Source: CAWEQW01 sp963811365
GTDB lineage: Bacteria > Actinomycetota > Actinomycetes > Propionibacteriales > Nocardioidaceae
DNA length: 64,000 bases
Direction of reading: 5' to 3'
Assembly (NCBI GenBank): GCA_963811365.1
Contig: CAWEQW010000011.1
Location: 1-64,000 of the forward strand
The first letter of the stretch is position 1. Each line of letters starts with the position of its first letter. Both the position numbers and the translations under genes were made by a program. Shown here in pieces: positions 17,652 through 26,080 of this stretch. Under the pieces are notes generated by a model. It made no database searches and had not been told where the DNA came from. It saw nothing but the letters and a program-made list of their open reading frames with translations.

Positions 17652-18506
17652 TCATTCGGGGCGTTGCCGGCGCAACAGCAGGGTCAGGGCGCCCGCGGTC
17701 ATGAGCAGCCCGGCAGCTGCAAGGCCGGCCGCCAAGTCGCTGCTCCCATGGTTGCCATAGTCGGCCGTCACCTTCGGCGGCAGCATGTGCTGTGCGCCGC
17801 CTTCGTTCTGGTGCACGACGGCCGACACGTGCATCGCGCCGTGCGCGACCACGGCGCCGAGGGGGTTGCCGGTCAGGGCGGTCGGCACGTTCGCGACGAC
17901 GGCGCCGATCTCGGGGCACTTGATGGTGTCACCGCGGTACTCGGAGTAGCCCAGATGGTAGGTGGTGGTCACCAGCAGCGACAGGACCAGAGCGAGCCCG
18001 GCGAACCCGGCCTTGCGACTGAGCCCCTGCCGGTTTCCGCGCATCAGCAGGTAGGCAACCGCGGCCGGGAAGACGTACAGCGTCAACGCGTCCACGGACC
18101 CATAGACGAGACCCCGCCAGATGATCTGGAACCCGTAGCGCCAGCCGTCCGGGTGCGGAGTGGCCGCTTGGTTGAAGACGCCGACGGCCAACACAGCACC
18201 CGCCAGCGCCCCGACCAGGAGGCTCTGCCACAGGTTCGCGGTCCACAACGATCGCAGAACTGAGGCGTGCGTGGCCAGGAACGCGGCGAAGAACGACACG
18301 GCCACGGTGAAGTAGCCGAGGTAGTACAGGTCCGGCTGGAGCTCGAGTCAGCTGGTGCCGATCAACGGCACCAGGAAGAACAGGATCGCGGCAGCGCCCA
18401 GCCACAGCAGAGGCGAACCCCCTCCCGCGCTGGCGGAGGCCCTGGGTACGGGGGTGACGGCGTGGGTGCGGCGAGTGAGAACTGGTGTGCGCATGTGAAC
18501 GTTCAC
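17652..18506 (-). pseudogene. Membrane protein gene interrupted by an in-frame TGA
   Basis: The frame from about 18506 (GTG, or ATG at 18494) gives an Arg/Ala-rich start and one clear transmembrane helix (LLWLGAAAILFFLVPLIG). It then meets TGA at 18350-18348 and continues without a break as LELQPDLYYLGYFTVAVSFF, with four more membrane helices and a Cys/His-containing loop, to 17652. The region after the stop reads like the natural continuation, so this is a gene broken by a single stop or a sequence error. Alternatively the 217-aa part from 18305 is made alone. I do not recognise the family. Confidence 0.5.
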
Positions 18507-18596
18507 CGTTGCTCATCTCCCTTCTTCTCCGAGCCTGGGCACAGTCCTGGGGTGAGGAAAGAGGCGAAGGTCACCGGCCGGGGAAGCAGATCCGAG

Positions 18597-19118
18597 TCAG
18601 GCTGCGTCCGCAGGCCGAAGTGCCACGAATGGGTGAGTCCGGACGAAGTCGCGGAGCACGGGCTCGGAGTGCAGGTCCGGCCAGTCGAGGATGCGGGTGG
18701 CCACCCGCAGGCGGTACGGATGCCGGCGCACGAAGTCACGCGCGACGGTCACGCTCTCCTCCTCGGAGAGGAACCGGTGCTGCGGCGTGTAGGTTTCCCG
18801 ACCGATCTCCACCCGGAGCGCGGGCCGAGCGCGCAGGTTCCGCACCCAGTCGGAGTTCGGACCCCAGCCCGAGAAAATGACCACCTCACGGGTGGAGGGG
18901 TTCCAGCGCATCACCATCGCCGTCATCAGATGCGGTTGCCCGGTCTTGCGTCCAGCGTGCACCAGCAGCATGAACGTCGTGCCGAGCAGCCAACCCCAGC
19001 CCCGGCGATACAGGACCAGAGGAAGCCGGAACACAGCCAACGCCAAGCGGCCCGGTCGCCGCCGCAGTCCAAACAGGGGCCGGGTTCGCGGGCTCGGAAC
19101 TGCCTCGCTGGTCTTCAT
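18597..19118 (-). CDS. Nitroreductase-family deazaflavin (F420)-dependent oxidoreductase
   Basis: A 173-aa protein of the DDN/F420H(2)-dependent family (DUF385). The family motifs HAGRKTGQPHLMTAMVMRW, VVIFSGWGPNSDWVRNLRA and the ARPALRVEIG strand are present. Members bind F420 or related flavins and reduce quinones or nitro compounds at the membrane face; the N-terminal basic/hydrophobic part fits membrane association. ATG at 19118 is chosen because GGAGG lies eight bases upstream. It stands alone on the minus strand. Confidence 0.85.
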   Translation of the reverse strand: MKTSEAVPSPRTRPLFGLRRRPGRLALAVFRLPLVLYRRGWGWLLGTTFMLLVHAGRKTGQPHLMTAMVMRWNPSTREVVIFSGWGPNSDWVRNLRARPALRVEIGRETYTPQHRFLSEEESVTVARDFVRRHPYRLRVATRILDWPDLHSEPVLRDFVRTHPFVALRPADAA

Positions 19119-19314
19119 GGCTCTGACCTCCATCCGCGTCCGGGCCGCGGAACGCTCTCGCTGTCAGGCAACCTCCCTCCGTGCAGCAAGCACCAGAGGC
19201 AATGTTCCTCAGGAGTGTCGGGTGACCGACCCTCCGCGGCCGGGACAGGAGAGAGGCGGCCATCTGGATGGAGCAAACTAGTCGTTAACCCCTTCAGATC
19301 GCGACGACGACAGC

Positions 19315-19566
19315 ATGTCAGCGCCAAGGTCCGCACGCCGACCGGCCCCGTTTGCGCAGGTCACCGACGACGGCGACACTCGGTTCGTCGCCGGCTATCG
19401 GGATCCCGAAGGCCGCCAACGCTCCGCCGGCACCTACTCCTCCCGGCGTGCCGCCGAACGCGCCGCCCACCGTGAAGAGGCCAAGGTCCGCGACGGCGCC
19501 TGGCACGACCACTCCGCGGCCAGGTCACCTTCGCCGAGTACGTCCGAGACCGGTGTGGGGTGTGGC
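19315..19566 (+). pseudogene. Tyrosine recombinase, N-terminal fragment with frameshift
   Basis: The N-terminus reads RFVAGYRDPEGRQRS then GTYSSRRAAERAAHREEAK and GAWHD, the AP2-like/Arm-binding start of actinobacterial integrases. A frameshift near 19515 is needed to continue with QVTFAEYVRDR, the expected beginning of the core-binding domain. The catalytic domain is absent. This is the only recombinase trace inside the tRNA-bounded segment. Confidence 0.55.
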
Positions 19567-19599
19567 CTATGCCGCGAGTGAACGACGGAACCGTCTCCG

Positions 19600-20241
19600 T
19601 CAAGCTCGATCAGCAGCCGGCCACCCAGGGAATCCGTCGACCTCGATGGCGAACTCGCGGCCGGCGTCGAGGATCGTGTCGAAGAGGTACTGCCCCGACG
19701 AACGCTCACACTGGACGAGGTAGGAGCGCTCGGGCGAGCCCGCTCCTCCTCCATCGTCGCGGACGACGTCGGTCGCCACCTTGGCGACCGTGCTGCGGAA
19801 CGCCGCGCCGTTCGTCGTCACCTCGTCGGCAAGGTCCACACCGCACAGCTTCGCCAGCGTTTGCCAGGCGCCCTCCCCCGTCAGACGCATCAGCGCCCGA
19901 CCGTGGGTCACGTCGACGACGGAGACCCAGTCACCGGAGGCGTCGAGCCGGCTGGTCACGACCTTCGCTGTGCGCGGCCCCGCCAGAAGCAGCCACTCCC
20001 CGACTCCGGATCCGATGACGAGCGTGCCGTGCACATCATGCACGGCTCGTCCGAAGGGCACAGCGAGCCTGGCTGCGAACGGGCCGTGGACGCTCGCCCG
20101 CACGTGCACCTTCGTCAGCGGCGAGCAGTCGGCCAGCCGGAGCCCGCCACGGGACCGAAGCAGCGACACGTCCCAGCCATCGCGGACCCCAACCGGATGG
20201 CGGGGCCGGATCGGGCTGCGGGCGACAGGACACTCAGGCAC
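19600..20241 (-). CDS. soxG: Sarcosine oxidase gamma subunit
   Basis: A 213-aa protein of the SoxG family, a GcvT-like fold. It is the fourth subunit of heterotetrameric sarcosine oxidase, which converts sarcosine to glycine, formaldehyde (as methylene-THF) and H2O2. Typical segments are SLLRSRGGLRL, WLLLAGPRT and VDVTHGRALMRLTG, with a C-terminal SYLVQCERSSGQYLFDTIL. The GTG start has GGAGG eight bases upstream and overlaps the soxA stop by eight bases, so it is the last gene of the sox operon. Confidence 0.85.
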   Translation of the reverse strand: MPECPVARSPIRPRHPVGVRDGWDVSLLRSRGGLRLADCSPLTKVHVRASVHGPFAARLAVPFGRAVHDVHGTLVIGSGVGEWLLLAGPRTAKVVTSRLDASGDWVSVVDVTHGRALMRLTGEGAWQTLAKLCGVDLADEVTTNGAAFRSTVAKVATDVVRDDGGGAGSPERSYLVQCERSSGQYLFDTILDAGREFAIEVDGFPGWPAADRA

Positions 20242-23029
20242 GTGACCTACCTCCCTCCGGATCGACGTGGATGGCCTCGGTCACCGTCGCCTCGAGCAGA
20301 CCGCCATCGGTAAGCAGGATTGTGACCCGCGAACCCATATGGGCCAGGTCGGCGCGGACGGTGGCAAGGCACACGGAGCGCCCAAGCGTTGGCGACATTC
20401 GGCTGCTCGTAACCCGGCCGACGATCTGCTGGTTCTCGCGCACGATCTGGCTGGCCTCAGCGGGCACGGCACGCGGGTCGACGGGCTGCAGACCGACCAG
20501 TCGCGTCGCTGCACCGTCCTGCTGCTGCCACGCAAGCTCGGGCCGACCGACGAAGTCGGGCTTGTCCAGCTTGACCATGCTGTCCAGGCCGGCGTCGTAG
20601 GCACGGGTCAGTCCGTCGGTGTCCTGCCCCACGATGAGATGCCCCTTCTCCAGGCGGAGGATCCGCTGAGCCTCGATGCCAAAGGGACCGACGCCGAGGT
20701 CGCTCCCGGAGGCCAGCAACGCCTCCCACACGTGCAGGCCGTACGACGCCGGGACATGGATCTCGAAGCTGAGCTCCCCGGTGAAACCGATGCGCCAGAC
20801 CACGCAGTCAGCCACCCCGGCCACCGTGGCCGTGCGCACTTGCATGTAGGCGAATGCGTCCGGCGACAGGTCGAGTCCGTCAGTGAGCCGGCCGAGAAGG
20901 TCTCGCGACCTGGGGCCGGCGACGTTCATGCTGGCGTAGCAGGTCGTGACGGGTGTGAGGTGGACGCGCCAGGAGGGATGCTCCGTCTGCAGCAGGCTCT
21001 CGAGGTGCTGCTCCACCGTCGCGGCGCCGGTCGAGGTCGTCGTCATCAGATAGTGGTCCTCGCCCAACCGACCGGTGACGCCGTCGTCCATGACGACTCC
21101 GTCCTCGGCGCACATGACGCCGTACCGGACGGCACCGATCGGCAGCTTCGACCACCTGTTGATGTAGGCCGCGTTGAGCAGCTTCGGCACGTCGGGGCCG
21201 CGCAGGTCGAGCTTGCCGAGGGGGGTGACGTCGATGACTCCGACCCGCTCGCGCACGCCGCGTACCTCCGCGGCCGGGTCTCCGTAGGAGTCAGGACGGA
21301 TCCACTGCCCGGCCACCAGGGGCCGGGCGCCGTGCGCCTGGTGCCAGACCTGCATCGGGGAGACCCGCACGGGTTCGAGCTTGCGGCCGGCCAGCGCACC
21401 CAACGTCACCGGCGCGTACGGCGGTCGCCACACCGTCGTGCCGAGCTCGCCGATGGTGCGACCCGTGGCTTCCGCGAGGACGGCAACCGTGTTGACCGTC
21501 TCCAGCTTTCCCTGCGCAGGGCCCATGGTGGCCGTCGTGTACCGCTTGACCAGCTCGCTGGAGTCGTAGCCTTCCGCGGCGGCGTCGAAGATGTCCTTGG
21601 ACGAGACGTCCTCCGATAAGTCGACCATGCCGTGCGACGAGGCTCGGAACAGGGCGGGATGTGGATCGACCGGCAAGGAAGCAGGCACGGCTGCGGAGCC
21701 GAAGCCCGCCCTGGCGGCCGCCGCCGCTCCGACCGCGCGGCCGTGCGCAACCAGCTCCTCCACGGTTCCGTCACCGACGATGCCGCCCGTGGCCAGCACG
21801 GTGTCGGGCAGGTCCGCGCTCGGCCGGAAGCGCGCCGCGGTCGGATCGAACTCCGGTCGGTCTCCCGCCATGTTCAGCAGCGACGTCGGCGCCGTCCACC
21901 CGACGGACGTGACGAACAGGTCGCAGTCGACGACTCGTCCGTTGCCGAGCTCGACGGCCTGGACACGGCCGTGACCGAGCGCCCGGCGCACGTCCTCACC
22001 CGCCCGCGCGTCGACGACGCAGCCGATCTCGACACCTGCGCGGAGCAGGTCGCTGACCGCTGCATCGCCCTCCGGGTTCGCGGTCAGCACGACCGCCCGG
22101 ACACCGGGACGGACGGCGTAGAGGTTGATGAGGCGACGCACGGCCGTCCCGAGCATGACGCCCGGAAGGTCGTTCCCGGCGAAGACATAGGGACGCTCGA
22201 TGAGCCCCGGGGCGACGACGAGGGTCTTGGCGCGCACCTTCACGAGGCGCTCCTCCACTCCGGGCAGACCCCGCTGCACCACGGAGATCCAGTTCTCGTC
22301 GTAGCGGCCGGCCACCACAGAGTCGACCAGCACCTCGACCGACGCCGCCGAGAGCTCGCCGCGCAGCTGCCGGAGAGTCGCCAGCTCATCGAGCCCTCCC
22401 CAGCGCAACGAACCGCCGGTGTCCTGCTCGTCCTCCACCAGCATGACTCGGGCGCCTTCCGCGGCGGCCGTCAACGCTGCCGCCATGCCCGCCGGCCCGG
22501 CGCCGGCGATGAGAACGTCGACATGCGCGTACCGCTTGTCGTAGTAGCCGGGCACGGTGTCCCGCGAGACCGTTCCTCCGCTGGCGAAGCGGGCAAGGAC
22601 CTTCTCGTAGGCCGGCCACAACCTCCGGGGCCGGATGAACGTCTTGTAGTAGAACCCGGTGGTGAGGAACGGCGCCGCGAGCCGGTTGGCCGCCTTGACG
22701 TCGAACTTCAGGGACGGCCAAGCGTTCTGCGCACGCACATCCATACCGGCCCGCAGCAGACGTGCGCCGGCCCGCACGTTGGGTTCGTCGTCGACCTGGA
22801 CCATGCAGCCGGGGTCGTAGAAGGACGCGGTCAGGATTCCGCGGGGACGGTGGTACTTGAAGCTCCGCGAGAACACGCGCACTCCCGACGCCGCAAGGGC
22901 CGACACGATCGTGTCACCGTCGGTCCCCACGTAGCGCGTCCCGTTCCAACGGAAGGCCAGGCGCCGCTCGCGGTCGATCACCTCGCCCAGCTGAGGGCCC
23001 AACCTCGCGGAGCCGTGCCCGGCGCTCAT
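20234..23029 (-). CDS. soxA: Sarcosine oxidase alpha subunit
   Basis: A 931-aa alpha subunit. In order it has a 2Fe-2S-like ferredoxin-type N-terminal fold that usually binds no cluster here (residues about 10-100, YHRPRGILTASFYDPGCMV), an NAD-binding FAD/NAD domain with VDVLIAGAGPAGMAAALTAA near 170, and a GcvT-like folate domain with its C-terminal barrel in the last 380 residues. The family length is about 950, so it is complete. ATG at 23029 overlaps the soxD stop (ATGA). Confidence 0.93.
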   Translation of the reverse strand: MSAGHGSARLGPQLGEVIDRERRLAFRWNGTRYVGTDGDTIVSALAASGVRVFSRSFKYHRPRGILTASFYDPGCMVQVDDEPNVRAGARLLRAGMDVRAQNAWPSLKFDVKAANRLAAPFLTTGFYYKTFIRPRRLWPAYEKVLARFASGGTVSRDTVPGYYDKRYAHVDVLIAGAGPAGMAAALTAAAEGARVMLVEDEQDTGGSLRWGGLDELATLRQLRGELSAASVEVLVDSVVAGRYDENWISVVQRGLPGVEERLVKVRAKTLVVAPGLIERPYVFAGNDLPGVMLGTAVRRLINLYAVRPGVRAVVLTANPEGDAAVSDLLRAGVEIGCVVDARAGEDVRRALGHGRVQAVELGNGRVVDCDLFVTSVGWTAPTSLLNMAGDRPEFDPTAARFRPSADLPDTVLATGGIVGDGTVEELVAHGRAVGAAAAARAGFGSAAVPASLPVDPHPALFRASSHGMVDLSEDVSSKDIFDAAAEGYDSSELVKRYTTATMGPAQGKLETVNTVAVLAEATGRTIGELGTTVWRPPYAPVTLGALAGRKLEPVRVSPMQVWHQAHGARPLVAGQWIRPDSYGDPAAEVRGVRERVGVIDVTPLGKLDLRGPDVPKLLNAAYINRWSKLPIGAVRYGVMCAEDGVVMDDGVTGRLGEDHYLMTTTSTGAATVEQHLESLLQTEHPSWRVHLTPVTTCYASMNVAGPRSRDLLGRLTDGLDLSPDAFAYMQVRTATVAGVADCVVWRIGFTGELSFEIHVPASYGLHVWEALLASGSDLGVGPFGIEAQRILRLEKGHLIVGQDTDGLTRAYDAGLDSMVKLDKPDFVGRPELAWQQQDGAATRLVGLQPVDPRAVPAEASQIVRENQQIVGRVTSSRMSPTLGRSVCLATVRADLAHMGSRVTILLTDGGLLEATVTEAIHVDPEGGRSRA

Positions 23030-23346
23030 GAGGTCCCTGCCGCGTCCGGGGCTCCTGAGTCGACCGACGTCGAACCCATCGCGAGGGGTTCCGGCTCCCC
23101 GGTGCCCTCGATGAGCCGGGTCTCGTTCGTCGCGGTGTGACGCTCGACGCTGAGGAACCGGCGGCAGCCGACGGCGTGGTACCAGGACTCCGCCGACCAG
23201 CCCGCCACGTTGCCTTCCTCGTACAGGTAGGCACGCCACTCCTCAGGCGTCACCGTGAGCGGTTCGGGGCGGGTCTTGGCCTCACCGACGTGTCGGAACT
23301 CCGACACGTTCCGCGGCCCGCAGTGCGGGCAAGGGATCCGAAACAC
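23026..23346 (-). CDS. soxD: Sarcosine oxidase delta subunit
   Basis: A 106-aa zinc-binding subunit. IPCPHCGPRN gives the N-terminal Cys pair, and the later HAVGCRRF supplies the His and Cys expected to complete the zinc site. The segment WRAYLYEEGNVAGWSAESWYH is typical. A GTG start follows AAGGAGG closely. It lies between soxB and soxA, the order usual for soxBDAG operons. Confidence 0.92.
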   Translation of the reverse strand: MFRIPCPHCGPRNVSEFRHVGEAKTRPEPLTVTPEEWRAYLYEEGNVAGWSAESWYHAVGCRRFLSVERHTATNETRLIEGTGEPEPLAMGSTSVDSGAPDAAGTS

Positions 23347-23357
23347 CCTGTCCTCCT

Positions 23358-24620
23358 TCAGTGCCCCACTGCTGCTGCGCCCTTTTCGCCGACCAGACGG
23401 CCTTCGCGAAAGCGAGCGAGGTCGAACGCGGCGATCAGCTCGGGCGTGCTGCCGGTGGCGACCAGCTGGGCCATCGCCTCACCCGCCACCGGCCCCGCCT
23501 TGAACCCGTAGGTGCCCCAGCCGACGTCCAGGAGGAACCCCTTCACCGGGGTGACGCCCATGATCGGCGAGAAGTCCGGAGTCATGTCGCACAGCCCCGC
23601 CCACTGTCGCAGCAACCGCAGCTTGGCGATGGAGGGCATCAGCTCGAGGACGTGGCCGGCCAGTTCCTCGGTGAACTCCAGCGACCCTCGCGTGGAGTAC
23701 GACGGGTAGGGGTCGGTGCTGGCGCCGAACACCAGCTCTCCGCGGTCGGTCTGGCTGACATAGACGTGCAGCGTCCCGGAGACCACGACCGTCTCCAGGA
23801 AGACCTTGACGGGCTCGGTCACCGCGGCCTGCAGCGGATGGGTGCTGATCGGAAGCCGGAGGCCGGCGAGCGCCGCCACTTGGCTCGACCAGCCGGCCGT
23901 GCAGCTGACCACCGTCGGAGCCGAGACGTAGCCGCGGTTGGTCTGCACACCGCGCACCTCGCCGCCCTCGACGTCGATGCCCACCACTTCGGTGCCCTGG
24001 TGGATCTCGACCCCGAGGCCGTCCGCCGCGCGCGCGTACCCCCAGTTCACCGCGTCGTGGCGGACCGTCCCGCCGGGCGGGTGGTACAGCGCTCCGAGGA
24101 TCGGATAGCGCGTGTCGGCCGAGACGTCGAGGAAGGGAACCATCTGGACGATCTCGTCGGGACTGATGACCTGCGACTCGACGCCCTCGAGCTTGTTGAC
24201 CTCCGCCCGCCAGCGCATGGTGCGCAGCGACCCGTCGTTGTGGGCGAGAGTGAGGTGCCCACGCTGGGAGAACATGACGTTGAAGTTCAGTTCCGCCGCC
24301 AGACGCTCGTACAGCTTGACCGACCGGTCGTAGAAGCGGACGCCCTCCGGGGTCAGGTAGTTCGACCGGATGATCGCGGTGTTGCGGCCGGACCCGCCGC
24401 CACCGAGGTAGCTCTTGTCGAGGACCGCGACATTGCGGATCCCATGGTTGGCGGCGAGGTAGTAGGCGGTCGCCAGGCCGTGTACACCGGCCCCGATGAC
24501 GACCACGTCGTACGCCGGTCGCAGCTCGTGGCTGCGCCACGCTGGCGGCCAGGCGCGGTGGGTCAGCCCGCGGCCGACCAGCCCCAGAGCCGAGTACGTC
24601 GCCGGACGCCCGCGCTTCAC
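23358..24620 (-). CDS. soxB: Sarcosine oxidase beta subunit
   Basis: This 420-aa flavoprotein subunit carries the covalent FMN and FAD sites in the family. The dinucleotide-binding motif VVVIGAGVHGLATAYYLA begins about residue 31, followed by YLGGGGSGRNTAIIRSNYL, a SoxB signature near the flavin site. C-terminal GWGTYGFKAGPVAGEAMAQL is also typical. GTG at 24620 is chosen with GGAG eleven bases upstream, seven bases after the preceding gene stops. It works with SoxA, D and G. Confidence 0.92.
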   Translation of the reverse strand: MKRGRPATYSALGLVGRGLTHRAWPPAWRSHELRPAYDVVVIGAGVHGLATAYYLAANHGIRNVAVLDKSYLGGGGSGRNTAIIRSNYLTPEGVRFYDRSVKLYERLAAELNFNVMFSQRGHLTLAHNDGSLRTMRWRAEVNKLEGVESQVISPDEIVQMVPFLDVSADTRYPILGALYHPPGGTVRHDAVNWGYARAADGLGVEIHQGTEVVGIDVEGGEVRGVQTNRGYVSAPTVVSCTAGWSSQVAALAGLRLPISTHPLQAAVTEPVKVFLETVVVSGTLHVYVSQTDRGELVFGASTDPYPSYSTRGSLEFTEELAGHVLELMPSIAKLRLLRQWAGLCDMTPDFSPIMGVTPVKGFLLDVGWGTYGFKAGPVAGEAMAQLVATGSTPELIAAFDLARFREGRLVGEKGAAAVGH

Positions 24621-24627
24621 GACCGCA

Positions 24628-25962
24628 TCAGCTCCACGGGAACGGAGAGCTGCTCGCGGGGTGCAGCTGCCCCTGCTCGTACCGTGCGAACCGGAAGGGC
24701 TGGAGCAACGCCTGCGGTTCGCCCAGCAGCTCCTTTGCCACCAGTTCGCCGACACCGATCATCTTGTAGCCGTGGTTGGAGTCGGCGATGACGTAGGCGT
24801 TCTGCCTGAACAGGTCGAAGACGGGGAAGCTGTCCGGGGTGAAGCAGCCGATGCCTCCGGAAGGCTCCTTGGAGAACAGGTCCGCCTTCCCCTGGAACCG
24901 CTTCAGGCAGTGCGCCAGGCCGGACGTCCACATCCGGGCGAACTCGGGCCCGACGATGAAGTCAGGACTGTCCGGTCCGTAGGGGTCGACGGCGACGGTG
25001 TCGGTCGGGCGCTCCACCACGAACGGCATCGCACCGCCTTGGACGCCGCCGAAGTTGAAGTCCGGCTTGAAGTAGATGCCCCACAGCCCGTCGGTGATCA
25101 GCGATCCGTCACGGTCATCGAGAAGCGGCGCGTCGGTGTCCAGGTGCACCACCGGCGGCAGCTGGCCGCGGTTGTCGGTCAGGAAGGAGGGGTTCACCCC
25201 CAGCGTGCCCTCTTGCAGCGACCAGTACGTCCACATCTCCTGCTCCGGGTGCACGGTGCCGCCGCGTTCCCTGAGCGGGATGCGTTCGGGAAGCTCCAGC
25301 ATCCGCCAGAGGTCGCGGATCCACGGACCGACGGCGACGACCACCGTCTCGACGCGGATCGGCCCCTGGTCGGTCTCCACGACCGAAACCGCTCCGTCCT
25401 CCAGCCGGAAGCCGGTGACCCGGGTGTGCGTCTGGAGCCGGACCCCCTCGGCCTGGGCTTTGCCCAACAATCCCTGGATCGACGCCCTGTTGTTGGCGTA
25501 TCCGCCTCGATGCTCGTGCAGCACGCTCGTCACGCCCCGCGCCTGCCAGTCGCTGAAGATGCCCTGCATGTACGTGCGACTGTCGGCCTCGCCGGTCACG
25601 AACGTCGAGGGGTAACCGATGGCCTGCTGCTCCAGGTGGATCTGCTCCACCCCTGCATGCATCACCTCGGGCGAGATCTGCAGGTAGCCGACCGGGTGGT
25701 ATGAGAACGCCTCCGGATCCGATTCCCAGACGTCGACCGAGTGGGCCATCAGCTCTCGCATCGCGGGTTGGAAGTAGTTGTTGCGGATGACTCCGCATGC
25801 GATGCCTGAAGCACCGGCGCCCACGCCGGACTTGTCGATGACGACGACGTCCGCTCCCTCGCCCCTACCGGAGGCCCGGAGAGCCTTGGCGAGGTGCCAG
25901 GCCGTCGAGAGCCCGTGTACGCCTGCGCCGATCACCAGATAGCGCGCGCCTGAAACAGACAT
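24628..25962 (-). CDS. FAD-dependent amine oxidoreductase (DAO family)
   Basis: A 444-aa DAO-family flavoprotein with FAD-binding YLVIGAGVHGLSTAWHLA at the N-terminus, then VVVIDKSGVGAGASGIACGV and IRNNYFQPAM, and a C-terminal SNHGYKMIGVGELVA. It resembles SoxB but is a separate enzyme and heads the operon. A likely role is oxidation of a related N-methylated amine such as dimethylglycine or another demethylation intermediate; this is inferred from context. A GAGGA site lies six bases before the ATG, and the gene is divergent from the methyltransferase gene. Confidence 0.82.
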   Translation of the reverse strand: MSVSGARYLVIGAGVHGLSTAWHLAKALRASGRGEGADVVVIDKSGVGAGASGIACGVIRNNYFQPAMRELMAHSVDVWESDPEAFSYHPVGYLQISPEVMHAGVEQIHLEQQAIGYPSTFVTGEADSRTYMQGIFSDWQARGVTSVLHEHRGGYANNRASIQGLLGKAQAEGVRLQTHTRVTGFRLEDGAVSVVETDQGPIRVETVVVAVGPWIRDLWRMLELPERIPLRERGGTVHPEQEMWTYWSLQEGTLGVNPSFLTDNRGQLPPVVHLDTDAPLLDDRDGSLITDGLWGIYFKPDFNFGGVQGGAMPFVVERPTDTVAVDPYGPDSPDFIVGPEFARMWTSGLAHCLKRFQGKADLFSKEPSGGIGCFTPDSFPVFDLFRQNAYVIADSNHGYKMIGVGELVAKELLGEPQALLQPFRFARYEQGQLHPASSSPFPWS

Positions 25963-25979
25963 ACCCGATCCTCACGTCG

Positions 25980-26014
25980 TTGCCATATAACCAACTGCGG
26001 GTCAACAATGGCAA
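25980..26014. promoter_or_regulatory. Candidate operator in the sox/methyltransferase divergent region
   Basis: TTGCCAT at 25980-25986 and ATGGCAA at 26008-26014 form a perfect 7-bp inverted repeat with a 21-base spacer. It lies between the two divergent transcription units, one of which ends in an iclR gene. The spacing is plausible for a dimer of dimers, but binding is inferred. Confidence 0.35.
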
Positions 26015-26080
26015 GGCTTGTACTCGGGACTGCTGAGGGTCGTCGCCCCGAGCGCAGCCGGCACGCGAGGAGGGCCGCCC

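Noticed and set aside
18348..18350. TGA as a selenocysteine codon
   Set aside because: No selenocysteine insertion context recognised, and the position lies in a membrane-helix linker, not an active site.
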